Origin: Hepatobacter sp965661165
Lineage (GTDB): Bacteria; Pseudomonadota; Alphaproteobacteria; Holosporales; Hepatobacteraceae
Direction of reading: 5' to 3'
DNA: 22,959 nt
Assembly: GCA_965661165.1 (NCBI GenBank)
Contig: CBFICL010000021.1
Location: 1 to 22,959 of the forward strand
The first letter of the stretch is position 1. Each line of letters starts with the position of its first letter. Made by a program: the position numbers and the translations under genes. Below are positions 7,615 through 15,755 of this stretch, in pieces. The notes under the pieces are model-generated. The model was not told the origin of the DNA, made no database searches, and saw only the letters and a program-made list of their open reading frames with translations.

Positions 7615-8574
7615 TTACTCAAAAATTTTAGACAACCGCGCAAACCAAAAAAGTGACTTCTTTTTTGCCTGAACCTCTATCGAAGCCAGGGTGATAAGTG
7701 CTTTTTCTATTTGCGCGATTGACCAGGAAGACATCTTATTTTGACAAAGCTGTTTATCCTCAAAAAAGAACGGCGTGGCGAGCCCTTGTACGGCTTTCTC
7801 AAAAGAGAGGTGCGCCTCTACGCCCGTTTTCACAAAAAGCATTTTCGTAAAAAAAGAGGCCAAGGACCGCAAAGAGATGAGGATCTCTTGGATATCCGAA
7901 AGCCTCGATAGTTCGTAGATAGCCGCTTTTTTCTCACGTGCAAGCACAGCTTTTTTGAGGGAAACCGTTTGTGGGTTCCCGTGATCTAACAGCTTTGTAT
8001 CTTCAAGGGAAAGCGGGGCTTCGTGATGAAGAAGATAGAGCTTTTCTCGCACACATGGCCAATCGGCCAGCGCAATTTCTTCGCACACATAGGACAACAG
8101 GTTTTTTTCTACACGCACGCCCAACCACGCTAAACTATGGGGGAAAAATACTTTTTTTAACGCTGGCGCGACGTTTTCATAACATGCAAAGACACCATAG
8201 GTTTGGCTTTCTATCGCCTTTTTGATCACCGATGATGTTTTTTTAAGCTTAGGGCCTGTGAACACAAGGAAAGCATCGTGCTCTAAAGCCAGCATGTCAG
8301 CCATGCGTGCGTGATGAGTGTTGTCGACACCCTCAATCACAAACAAACGATAAGATGATTCATGAGAAAAAAGATCAGGCTGGAGATAGGTGTCTGGATC
8401 GTTAACAAAAGAAGCTGCATCCACAAAAGAACACGCCACCTCTTCGTGTTTCGATTGCATATAGCTCTCCAACGCCCACACAAGAAAATGCTGCACCTCT
8501 TCAGATACGCCATAGAGAAACAAGCCCTTAAGCTTCTCTAAAGAAGAAATAAGATGATTGGCATAAACGATCAC
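7615..8574 (-). CDS. holA: DNA polymerase III subunit delta
   Basis: The delta subunit is part of the clamp loader and opens the beta sliding clamp during replication. The 319-aa length and layout fit HolA: an N-terminal 'LFLYGVSEE' start, a 'RLFVIEGVDN' strand near residue 80, 'AFLVFTGPKLKKTS' near 100, and a helical C-terminal collar domain. HolA is poorly conserved, so position carries much of the weight: it directly follows lptE behind leuS, the usual alphaproteobacterial order. Its start GTG (8574) overlaps the lptE stop (GTGA). Motif evidence alone would be moderate. Confidence 0.85.
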   Translation of the reverse strand: MIVYANHLISSLEKLKGLFLYGVSEEVQHFLVWALESYMQSKHEEVACSFVDAASFVNDPDTYLQPDLFSHESSYRLFVIEGVDNTHHARMADMLALEHDAFLVFTGPKLKKTSSVIKKAIESQTYGVFACYENVAPALKKVFFPHSLAWLGVRVEKNLLSYVCEEIALADWPCVREKLYLLHHEAPLSLEDTKLLDHGNPQTVSLKKAVLAREKKAAIYELSRLSDIQEILISLRSLASFFTKMLFVKTGVEAHLSFEKAVQGLATPFFFEDKQLCQNKMSSWSIAQIEKALITLASIEVQAKKKSLFWFARLSKIFE

Positions 8575-9062
8575 GACGCGGGATGCTCCTTAAAATAGGT
8601 GGCCAGAGTCAAGACAAGACTGTTAATCAGGCGATCAATATTGGCCTCTTCAGCCGTTTTTTGCGCTGAGCTTACAGCAAAAAATTCATCTTCAATCAAA
8701 TTATAAGATCCATGCGCTTTAAGAATTCCCGTGGTAAGCACCTGATGATCTTTATCCAAAAGTTTATACGTGATTTTTGTGGTGATACGATCACGAATCG
8801 CCACGCCTTCTTCAGAAAAAGCCAGAATACTTTTTTCTGTGGAAAGAGAGATGTCTAAAAAATAGTCATAAGACGTGGCTTTGTGGGACTGAATTTTTTC
8901 CATCAACTGAAGACGCATATACTGCCCTCGCCTGTCGTCAATAGAGTGGACATACAGTTTGTGAAGCTTAGATTGCACTCCCTCAGGAAAAGAGGTCAAA
9001 AGCGGGGCACAGCCCTGGAGCAATAAAAGGAGAAGGCCACTGACTCTATGCAAGAACCACAT
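8571..9062 (-). CDS. lptE: LPS-assembly lipoprotein LptE
   Basis: LptE is an outer-membrane lipoprotein that plugs the LptD barrel and helps deliver lipopolysaccharide to the cell surface. This 163-aa protein has a short lipoprotein signal with lipobox LQGC (Cys18). A small mixed domain follows, with 'DYFLDISLS' and 'ITTKITYKLLDKD' strands and a C-terminal helix, as in LptE. It lies between leuS and holA, the conserved location. Its start overlaps the end of leuS by 17 bases and its stop overlaps holA by 4. Its partner lptD is in the same window (21779 onward) but in a separate unit. Confidence 0.85.
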   Translation of the reverse strand: MWFLHRVSGLLLLLLQGCAPLLTSFPEGVQSKLHKLYVHSIDDRRGQYMRLQLMEKIQSHKATSYDYFLDISLSTEKSILAFSEEGVAIRDRITTKITYKLLDKDHQVLTTGILKAHGSYNLIEDEFFAVSSAQKTAEEANIDRLINSLVLTLATYFKEHPAS

Positions 9063-11622
9063 TGATAATCCGATTTTTCACAAAAATGATCTTGCGCACC
9101 TCACGCTCATGAAGGGCTTTGGCTACCCATGGTGTCTGGGTCAGCGTTTTTTCCACAACCTCACGCTCAGCATCCATAGGCACATCGATCTGTCCTTTTG
9201 TTTTGCCATTTATTTGAACAGGCATGGATAGCGTCTCTTGCGATAACCATTTTTCTTGTGCTTCAGGCCAGGGTGCTTCATGAACAAAACCTTGTTCGCC
9301 CATCTTGGCCCAAAGCGCTTCTGCCAAATGAGGCGTCACAGGTGCCATCAATTTAACAAACCCTACCCACACGTCATATAAAACCCGTTCATCTTGAGCT
9401 TCTTCACAGGAAAAGGATGCCAACGCCCCCACAATTTTGTAAAGATTCGCCACATATTTGTTAAAGTGTAGGTGCGTCAATGTGTCGTCAATAGCGCAGA
9501 CCCCTTGATGATAGGTACGTAAAAGATGTTTGGCAGACTCGCCATAAACAGCCTGTGATGACGCTTTTGGCGCATTTTTTCCTTTGCTGATATCAGGAGC
9601 GTGCTGTGTGAAAAGACGCCATACTCGCGCGATGTGACGCCAACTTCCTTCAATGCCTTCCCTGGTCCACTCCATGTCTTTCTCTGGAGGGGTATCTGAT
9701 AGAAGGAAAAAGCGTGTGGCATCCGCGCCCACTTCTTTCACGATATCGTCAATGCTTACGACATTGCATTTTGATTTACTCATTTTCTCAAGCCGCCCCA
9801 CAGTCAGCGGAACGCCTTCTTGGCTGTGAGTCCATGTGCCATCACTGTTGCGGTGGGCGTCTGTGGGATAGTGCCATTCGCCTTTGTCATCTTGAAAGGT
9901 GCGGTGCACTACCATGCCCTGGTTGAATAGCCCGGTAAAGGGCTCAGTGAAAGAAAGAGGATACCCTGCCTTTTTGAGCGCGTGCATGAAAAAGCGCGCA
10001 TAAAGAAGGTGCAAAATAGCATGCTCCACACCGCCAATATAGTGCGCCACAGGCATCCACTGTTTCACAGCTTCAGGGTTAAACGCCTCAGGAAAAGACG
10101 GGGAGCAAAAACGCAAAAAATACCAAGACGAATCAAAAAAGGTGTCTAAGGTGTCTGTTTCACGCACGGCTTGTTTGCCACATTGCGGGCACGCCACATG
10201 TTTCCACGTGAGATGGTGATCAAGCGGGTTGCCGGGCACATCAAAGGAAACATCTTCTGGAAGCTTCACAGGCAAATCTTCCTCAGGCACAGGTACAGCG
10301 CCACACGACTGACAGTGGATCATGGGAATAGGACAGCCCCAATAGCGTTGGCGCGACACCCCCCAATCCCTGAGGCGCCACGACACATCCTTGCGTCCAC
10401 AGCCCCGCTCCTCCAGCTGCTGGATCATCGCTTTTTTTGCAGAGGCCACATCAAGGCCATCTAAGAAAGAAGAGGCCATCAACTGGCCATCTCCTTCATA
10501 GGCAGCAGCATTAAAATCGTGGGGCTGAGACGCCGGTTGGATAACAGGCAAAATAGGAAGCCCTTTTTGTTTGGCAATGTCAAAATCCCGGGCATCATGC
10601 GCTGGGCATCCAAACACAGCGCCTGTGCCATAATCCATCATGACGTAACTCACAATATACACAGGCAAGGTTTGATCAGGAAGCAAGGGGTGTTGCACCT
10701 CAAGCGGCGTTTTGATGGCCCGCTTTTCCACAATCTCTTGGCTCACAGCCGCGGTGTTATGTTGCTGACACCACGCTAAAAAAGAGGCTATATCGGCATG
10801 CTCCTCCCCCAATTTTTTGGCCATGGGGTGGTCGGGGGACAGCCCTAAAAAGCTGGCCCCAAAAAGGGTGTCGGGACGGGTTGTGAACACCTCAATCTTT
10901 TCTCGCGTGTTGTTGAGAGGAAAAAAGATCTTTGCCCCCTCAGAGCGTCCGATCCAGTTTCTTTGCATGGTCTTGACCTTTTCAGGCCATTGCGTAAGCG
11001 TGTCTAACCCTTTAAGAAGGTCTTCTTTAAAAGACGTAATCTTCAAAAACCACTGCTTGAGGGGCTTTTTTTCCACCAGGGCGCCTGATCGCCACCCGCG
11101 GCCATCAATGACTTGTTCATTGGCCAGAACCGTTTTTTCTACAGGGTCCCAATTGACGTAGGATGTTTTTCGCTCCACAAGACCCGCCGACAAAAAGCGC
11201 AAAAACATTTTTTGTTCATGCACATAATAAGAAGGATCACATGAGAAGATTTCTCGTGACCAGTCATAAGACAGGCCCAGTTTCTTTAAGTTCTCAGCCA
11301 TATCCTCTGCATTTTTATAGGTCCATTCTTGCGGGTGAACGCCATGCTTGAACGCTGCATTCTCGGCCGGCAACCCAAAGGCGTCCCAACCAATGGGATG
11401 CAATACTTTTTTCCCCAATGCCCGTTGATGACGGGCCATAACATCCCCGAGCACATAATTTCTGGCATGACCTACATGAATTTTCCCCGATGGATACGGA
11501 AACATCTCCAACACATATATGGCCTTTGGGTCCGGCACATCTTCTACAGAAAAAGCGTGCTTGTCGGTCCATATTTTCTGCCAGTGAGCTTCAACGTCAT
11601 GAAAGTTATATTTAGAGGTCAT
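9046..11622 (-). CDS. leuS: Leucine--tRNA ligase
   Basis: LeuRS charges tRNA-Leu in the cytoplasm. The first class I signature PYPSGKIHVGHARNYVLGD has HVGH at residues 49-52, and the second, KMSKS, is at 613-617. The editing domain is recognisable by FTTRPDTLFGASFLGLSPDH and YGTGAVFGCPAHD. A CxxC pair (HCQSCG and CPQCG) near residues 435-480 is the zinc-type insertion before 'DTLDTFFDSSWYFLRF'. At 858 aa it is full length. ATG 11622 overlaps the stop of the DUF3576 gene (ATGA). It belongs to the compact DUF3576-leuS-lptE-holA cluster. Confidence 0.98.
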   Translation of the reverse strand: MTSKYNFHDVEAHWQKIWTDKHAFSVEDVPDPKAIYVLEMFPYPSGKIHVGHARNYVLGDVMARHQRALGKKVLHPIGWDAFGLPAENAAFKHGVHPQEWTYKNAEDMAENLKKLGLSYDWSREIFSCDPSYYVHEQKMFLRFLSAGLVERKTSYVNWDPVEKTVLANEQVIDGRGWRSGALVEKKPLKQWFLKITSFKEDLLKGLDTLTQWPEKVKTMQRNWIGRSEGAKIFFPLNNTREKIEVFTTRPDTLFGASFLGLSPDHPMAKKLGEEHADIASFLAWCQQHNTAAVSQEIVEKRAIKTPLEVQHPLLPDQTLPVYIVSYVMMDYGTGAVFGCPAHDARDFDIAKQKGLPILPVIQPASQPHDFNAAAYEGDGQLMASSFLDGLDVASAKKAMIQQLEERGCGRKDVSWRLRDWGVSRQRYWGCPIPMIHCQSCGAVPVPEEDLPVKLPEDVSFDVPGNPLDHHLTWKHVACPQCGKQAVRETDTLDTFFDSSWYFLRFCSPSFPEAFNPEAVKQWMPVAHYIGGVEHAILHLLYARFFMHALKKAGYPLSFTEPFTGLFNQGMVVHRTFQDDKGEWHYPTDAHRNSDGTWTHSQEGVPLTVGRLEKMSKSKCNVVSIDDIVKEVGADATRFFLLSDTPPEKDMEWTREGIEGSWRHIARVWRLFTQHAPDISKGKNAPKASSQAVYGESAKHLLRTYHQGVCAIDDTLTHLHFNKYVANLYKIVGALASFSCEEAQDERVLYDVWVGFVKLMAPVTPHLAEALWAKMGEQGFVHEAPWPEAQEKWLSQETLSMPVQINGKTKGQIDVPMDAEREVVEKTLTQTPWVAKALHEREVRKIIFVKNRIINVVLA

Positions 11623-12119
11623 AATGATCTTTTTCCATCGTTATCGCGAAGGTTGTTAACCCATTTTTCCCGTGTTTCTGCTGAGGTGGCCGACAACCGC
11701 CATGTCCCCTGGTGACGTTCTTGGGTGAGCACCACACAGTGAAGATTGCCCCCATCTGAAAGGTTGACCGCTTGACCGGGTTTGAGATTGGTGACAATCA
11801 TTTTGACCCTCGTATGAGGCAGAGAGGCTTCTGTATACCAATCTGTCTCAACATATTCTTTGTCCCAATCAATCTTGTGAAGGCCCATAAACGCCAAAGT
11901 GTTCACTACAGATGAGAAAGAGATGTGCTGCGAAGGGGCTTGAGGTACAGGGGAAGCAGACGGCGCCGGCTTGCTGCCAGAAACCAAGACGATATCTTTT
12001 TGAAACAGTTTACCCATGGCGGCGGTGCGCTTGTCCTCTCGAGAGAGCGGTTTCTCATAAGACATGCCCGAACACCCGCACAACACACCCAACACAACAA
12101 AATAGGTTGCCTTTTTCAT
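11619..12119 (-). CDS. DUF3576 family lipoprotein
   Basis: This is a predicted lipoprotein of 166 aa with a signal ending in the lipobox LCGC (Cys16). The body contains NTLAFMGLHKIDW and ETDWY then a 'RVKMIV' strand, the conserved pattern of DUF3576. That family of unknown function is found in Alphaproteobacteria, commonly just upstream of leuS. I chose ATG 12119 over GTG 12125 because an AGGGGG ribosome site lies about 6 bases upstream of it. The location and lipobox suggest an envelope role, perhaps linked to outer-membrane biogenesis, but no function is established. Confidence 0.75.
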   Translation of the reverse strand: MKKATYFVVLGVLCGCSGMSYEKPLSREDKRTAAMGKLFQKDIVLVSGSKPAPSASPVPQAPSQHISFSSVVNTLAFMGLHKIDWDKEYVETDWYTEASLPHTRVKMIVTNLKPGQAVNLSDGGNLHCVVLTQERHQGTWRLSATSAETREKWVNNLRDNDGKRSL

Positions 12120-12149
12120 GCACACCCCCTCTATGTCACACCATACTCA

Positions 12150-13031
12150 CTATCGCTGATCAAGCTTAAACTCAATGCGCCTGTTTTTTGCATAGCTTTC
12201 TTGTGTGTACCCCTTATCAAGCGGATAATGTTCTGCAAACCCAGAAGGGACAAGGTGCTTTTCAGGAATGCCCTGACTTTTTAAATAGTCAGCCACCGCC
12301 CTGGCGCGCGCCAAAGACAAATCAAGATTCGAAGAAAACCTGGCGCCCACACGCATGGGCACACAATCTGTATGGCCATCAATGCGCAACACCCACGGAA
12401 TGGCTGGAGAAATTTTTTGAGAAAGCTCCCTCAAGCTCTGGGCCAACACATCCAAATTTTCTTTACCCACAGGGCTGAGCACATCTGACCCTGAAGGGTA
12501 AAGCACTTCAGACTGAATCACAAAACGATCATCCACAATGCGCACGCCCTTTTCTTTTTCAAGCAAGCCCTTAAGCTTCGCCATAAATTGAGATCGGTGG
12601 GCATCCACCCTTTTTTGAGAGGCTTCCAGCAGCACTCGATTTTTCTTCTCAAGCACCTCAATGGTGGCCTCTTTTTCTGACAGCACTTCTTTTGATGTGA
12701 CGATCTCTTCATCCAAAGCCCTTACGCGCTCATTAAGCATCTCAACACCCTCTTGCAAAGAGCGTATGGAAGCTTCTTTTTCATCTCTTATGTGCTCTAG
12801 ATTTTTTGTTTTCGCCTTGTGTGTTTTGAGATCTTGATCAAGGCGCGTTGACTGTTTCTGAAGGTGATCAATCAAGGTCTGCCTCGTGCGCAGAGAACCT
12901 CTGACCTCAAGGCCTGCCATCATCAAAAAAAAGATGAATAACAAGAAAACCAACAGCAGCGCAGAAAGGGCATCCACAAAACCAGGCCAAAGCGATAAGG
13001 GGCGGGAGGTAGAAAAACGTTGACGCATCAT
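12150..13031 (-). CDS. MotB/OmpA-like peptidoglycan-binding membrane protein
   Basis: This inner-membrane protein has one N-terminal transmembrane helix (about residues 19-40), a long coiled coil (about 50-155) and a C-terminal OmpA-like domain (about 175-293) that binds peptidoglycan. Within the OmpA domain, RIDGHTDCVPM, NLDLSLARARAVADYLK and KNRRIEF are the family's conserved blocks. The helix starts WPGFVDALSALLLVF, with Asp20 placed like the proton-binding aspartate of MotB. MotB-type stators need a MotA/TolQ partner, and none is next to this gene. It could be a flagellar stator subunit, but alphaproteobacteria also carry similar non-motility proteins, so I leave the symbol empty. Two adjacent ATG codons (13031, 13028) could start it. 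Only 16 bases separate it from the tRNA upstream. Confidence 0.8.
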   Translation of the reverse strand: MMRQRFSTSRPLSLWPGFVDALSALLLVFLLFIFFLMMAGLEVRGSLRTRQTLIDHLQKQSTRLDQDLKTHKAKTKNLEHIRDEKEASIRSLQEGVEMLNERVRALDEEIVTSKEVLSEKEATIEVLEKKNRVLLEASQKRVDAHRSQFMAKLKGLLEKEKGVRIVDDRFVIQSEVLYPSGSDVLSPVGKENLDVLAQSLRELSQKISPAIPWVLRIDGHTDCVPMRVGARFSSNLDLSLARARAVADYLKSQGIPEKHLVPSGFAEHYPLDKGYTQESYAKNRRIEFKLDQR

Positions 13032-13047
13032 AAGAGTAAAAACACCA

Positions 13048-13123
<76 letters not shown>

Positions 13124-13184
13124 TTTGTCCTAAGGTTAAATGCAAAAGTGAACCAGTGTCTAGCAAGAAATTTCACTTATTCAC

Positions 13185-14003
13185 TTAAGACGCTTTTTTG
13201 AGAGAAAGCCTTTCTAGCGGCAAAAGATTCATCAACGCCCTAAGCTCTTGTCTGGCGGACACATGAGAAAATGTAAGCGCCTCTTCAGAAGCATCAAGAT
13301 CAAGAAGCGTGAGGCCACTGAGAAAAAGTTCTCGGAAAATAACACGCTCACCAAACCCAGAAGCCAGTTTAAAGCCGATGCGCTTAGACAAAGGCTCAAG
13401 CACGCTATCTACCTTCTCCTTGTTTTTTGTAAACAAATGCCCCAAGCGATTGCGCACCACAATCCACTCCATCGGACTGTGGGATTGCATGATTTTTCTT
13501 TTTCTTTCTTCCCACACAGTTTGAGCGTAAATGCTGGGAGAAAGATCTGGTGTCCCCTCTTTGTCTTCAACATGGGCCAAAAGATCAAGATCAATAAAGC
13601 TGTCGTTGATGGGTGTGATGAGTGTGTCAGCAAGGCCATGGGCTTGGCTAGACAACGCTGTATGGCTTCCTGGTGTGTCAATGACTATGACATCACACAT
13701 CTTAAGGGCCGAATCATTCATGATGGATAGCATTTTTTGCGGATCTTGCGTGTGGCTTTCTGCTATACGCACATGCTCAGGACAAGGAACCGCTTGGGGA
13801 TTTTTGTCATTATAGCTTTTTCTGTTGTCTAGATAACGAGACAAGGTCCCTTGACGGCCATCTAAATCCAGGCTCCCTACGCAATATCCATCATACAAAA
13901 GGCTCACAATCACGTGCATAGCCAACGTCGATTTGCCCGTTCCTCCTTTTTCATTGCCCAAAACAATGATAAAGGGAAGACTGTTTTTATTTTTTTCAGA
14001 CAT
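13185..14003 (-). CDS. mipZ: Division-plane positioning ATPase MipZ
   Basis: MipZ is an alphaproteobacterial ParA-type ATPase. In Caulobacter it binds ParB at the origin-proximal centromere and inhibits FtsZ polymerisation, keeping division at mid-cell. The deviant Walker A motif KGGTGKS is at residues 19-25 (inside GNEKGGTGKST). A 'LDLDGRQGTLSRYLDNR' segment follows at about 45-60 and 'VIVIDTPG' near 105. The MipZ-specific tail ERVIFRELFLSGLTLLDLD then SARQELRALMNLL separates it from ordinary ParA. Its 272 aa matches the family. An AAGG site lies 6-7 bases before ATG 14003. It is only 1.6 kb from the proposed origin, a sensible place for a protein that tracks the origin region, though MipZ is not always encoded there. 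Confidence 0.93.
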   Translation of the reverse strand: MSEKNKNSLPFIIVLGNEKGGTGKSTLAMHVIVSLLYDGYCVGSLDLDGRQGTLSRYLDNRKSYNDKNPQAVPCPEHVRIAESHTQDPQKMLSIMNDSALKMCDVIVIDTPGSHTALSSQAHGLADTLITPINDSFIDLDLLAHVEDKEGTPDLSPSIYAQTVWEERKRKIMQSHSPMEWIVVRNRLGHLFTKNKEKVDSVLEPLSKRIGFKLASGFGERVIFRELFLSGLTLLDLDASEEALTFSHVSARQELRALMNLLPLERLSLKKAS

Positions 14004-14048
14004 AAAAAACCTTTTTCTTGCTCATTTTAAGCAACACATGGCGGCCCA

Positions 14049-14858
14049 TCACTTTTTCCTTAAAGAAACATACATAAAAAAGCCTATCAGCGGAGATATA
14101 GCTAAAACAAAAAGAATAATCAATGAAGAAAGCGCATTCATCTCTGGCGTAATCCCCGTTTTGAGTTGAGAAAACACTACCATAGGCAGCGTTGATGAGG
14201 ATGGTCCAGATGTAAAGCTGGCAATTACCAAGTCATCCATAGAAAGAACAAAGATCAAAATCCATGCAGACACAAGAGAAGGAACAATAAGAGGCAACGT
14301 GATAGAAAAAAAGACCTTAGAAGGCTGGGCGCCCAAATCTAATGCGGCCTCTTCAAGCACAGGGTCAAGGTCAAGCAACCTGACCCGAAGCATTAACGTT
14401 GTGTAGGCTGAAAAAATGGTTGTATGCGCCACAATCACTGTTAGCAAGCCGCGCCCATGGGGCCAGCCTAATAAACGCTCTGAAGCCACAAAAAAAACCA
14501 ATAACGCTAGACCAATGGCCACCTCGGGCACCACAAGTGGCGTGACGGACAAACTCTCTATCAACCCACGAAACCGTGCACGCCTGAACCGCACAAAAAG
14601 CAGCGCACATAAAAGGCCAATCAATACCGCGCATGTGGCTGAAAAAAAAGCCACCTGAAACGAACGTGCCACAGACTGCCACAGCTCTGTATTCATCAAC
14701 AGCTTTCTATACCAAACAAGGGAGAATCCAGACCACTGCCCCAGAGAGGGGGACGCATTAAAGGAAAACAACACCACAAACGCGATGGGGGCATATAAAA
14801 AGGCATACACCACGGCCATCATCGAAGAGATACTCAAAGAAATACGTTTTTGTGACAT
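14049..14858 (-). CDS. ABC transporter permease, PotC/PotI-like
   Basis: This 269-aa inner-membrane permease has about six transmembrane helices. Its EAA loop, EEAALDLGAQPSKVFFSITL then PLIVPSL, is the site where the ATPase subunit docks. N-terminal YAPIAFVVLFSFNAS and the 'GFSLVWYRKLL' block match the PotC/PotI branch of spermidine/putrescine importers. The ATPase, the second permease and the binding protein are not in the window, so substrate and completeness are unknown. GAGGG sits 6 bases before ATG 14858. A single base separates its start from the stop of the upstream sugar transferase, so the two are co-translated. Confidence 0.85.
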   Translation of the reverse strand: MSQKRISLSISSMMAVVYAFLYAPIAFVVLFSFNASPSLGQWSGFSLVWYRKLLMNTELWQSVARSFQVAFFSATCAVLIGLLCALLFVRFRRARFRGLIESLSVTPLVVPEVAIGLALLVFFVASERLLGWPHGRGLLTVIVAHTTIFSAYTTLMLRVRLLDLDPVLEEAALDLGAQPSKVFFSITLPLIVPSLVSAWILIFVLSMDDLVIASFTSGPSSSTLPMVVFSQLKTGITPEMNALSSLIILFVLAISPLIGFFMYVSLRKK

Positions 14859-14859
14859 A

Positions 14860-15534
14860 TCACACCCTCACATAACTGAGACTGGTTTTTGCCAAGGGAG
14901 GCGGCACACGAAACACAGAAAAAAAGGTTTCAAGCCCACAGATAAACAACCGCGAAGAAAGAAAGCGCAGGCCTAGTAGATAAAGAAGAAACGCATTCAT
15001 CGCCCAAGAAGCATGGTCCACATAAAAGCACATCAGGTTTTTTTTAACAGCGAAAATAGCTTCATAAGAAAAGGCGTCACCGGACGTCTTAGATAAGGAT
15101 AAGAGTTTACCTTCCCGTGAAAAAACTAAGGACGAGATGTCCATCATGCCAGGCAAGACGTCAAAAATTTTTTCTACCCCCCCATAAAGGGGCAATGCCG
15201 AAATAATATCCGGACGTGGGCCAAAAAAGCGCATATCGCCACGCACAATGTTCCACAATTGCAAAAGCTCATCCACTTTTAACAAACGTAGCACCTTTCC
15301 TGGCAAGGTTACTCTGGGGTGATGATCAAGGGTGTAAGGATCTTCGTGCCCGGATAGAGACATGGTGCGTATTTTGACCATGGAAAAGATTTTTTTATGC
15401 TTTCCCACCCGTTTGCTAGTATAAACAGGATTTTTTCTATCCCACACAAAAACCCAAAAGAGGGCCAGCAACCAAACGGGAGAGAGGCTTACAAACAACA
15501 AAAAAGCCACCAGGCGCGAGATCACATCCATCAT
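14860..15534 (-). CDS. Bacterial sugar transferase (undecaprenyl-phosphate phosphoglycosyl transferase family)
   Basis: This family moves a sugar phosphate from a nucleotide sugar to undecaprenyl phosphate at the inner membrane, starting polysaccharide or lipid-linked glycan synthesis. The N-terminal hydrophobic stretch (about residues 7-30) is the membrane anchor. It is followed by family motifs KRVGKHKKIFSMVKIRTM, KVDELLQLWNIVRGDM and FFGPRPD, the catalytic core of PF02397. A second hydrophobic stretch occurs in the C-terminal part. I set the start at ATG 15534 (224 aa), not the longer reading from 15582, because AGGAGA lies exactly 7 bases upstream. The sugar and the final product are unknown; no glycosyltransferases adjoin it. 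Confidence 0.85.
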   Translation of the reverse strand: MMDVISRLVAFLLFVSLSPVWLLALFWVFVWDRKNPVYTSKRVGKHKKIFSMVKIRTMSLSGHEDPYTLDHHPRVTLPGKVLRLLKVDELLQLWNIVRGDMRFFGPRPDIISALPLYGGVEKIFDVLPGMMDISSLVFSREGKLLSLSKTSGDAFSYEAIFAVKKNLMCFYVDHASWAMNAFLLYLLGLRFLSSRLFICGLETFFSVFRVPPPLAKTSLSYVRV

Positions 15535-15604
15535 CACGCAATCTCCTGTTGAAAACATCTGCGTAATAGGGCACTTTTCCACAAAAAGATATCAATCATT
15601 TTTT

Positions 15605-15618
15605 AGAAAACGTTTTCT
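15605..15618. repeat. Perfect 14-bp palindrome in the candidate origin
   Basis: AGAAAACGTTTTCT reads the same on both strands. It lies 2 bases past the IHF-like site and 6 bases before the one-mismatch DnaA box. Its form suits a dimeric DNA-binding protein, but the binder is unknown. Confidence 0.55.
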
Positions 15619-15646
15619 TATACTCTATGCACACATAAATAACCAC

Positions 15647-15674
15647 GTTATACACAAGTTAACCGTGATGTCCA
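15647..15674 (-). promoter_or_regulatory. Predicted leftward promoter overlapping a DnaA box
   Basis: On the minus strand, -35 TGGACA (15674-15669, 5/6) and -10 TATAAC (15652-15647, 5/6) are spaced 16 bases apart. It would drive the sugar transferase and potC-like genes with a leader of about 105 bases. The -10 lies within the perfect DnaA box at 15648-15656 and the -35 within the first tandem 11-mer, so DnaA binding and transcription would compete. Confidence 0.45.
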
Positions 15675-15687
15675 CATGATGTACACC
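15666..15687 (+). repeat. Tandem 11-bp repeat in the candidate origin
   Basis: TGATGTCCACA is followed immediately by TGATGTACACC, 9 of 11 bases identical. The 11-base period places both copies on the same face of the helix. Both end in a partial DnaA-box core (CCACA / ACACC). Confidence 0.5.
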
Positions 15688-15755
15688 CTGATTTATCACC
15701 ATCTTTTCACATTTTTACTGCCCCAACAAATAAAACAACATCCTCTTACTCTTTT

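Larger units (their letters stand above)
15570..15755. other. oriC: Candidate chromosomal replication origin (oriC)
   Basis: This divergent gene-free region directly upstream of hemE is where the origin lies in Caulobacter and Rickettsia. Seen here: two full matches to the E. coli DnaA-box consensus TTWTNCACA (15575-15583 TTTTCCACA and 15648-15656 TTATACACA), two one-mismatch boxes (15625-15633 CTATGCACA and 15703-15711 CTTTTCACA), and tandem 11-mers at 15666-15687. There is also an IHF-like TATCAATCATTTT (15590-15602, one mismatch), a 14-bp perfect palindrome, and an A+T-rich stretch near 15690-15755. Genes diverge on either side, and sampled G/C bias flips sign here. Functional proof is lacking. 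Confidence 0.6.

Noticed and set aside
9763..9786. LeuRS second signature reading KMSKSKCN
   Set aside because: The residues after KMSKS vary in LeuRS (for example NN or KN), so Cys here is ordinary variation.
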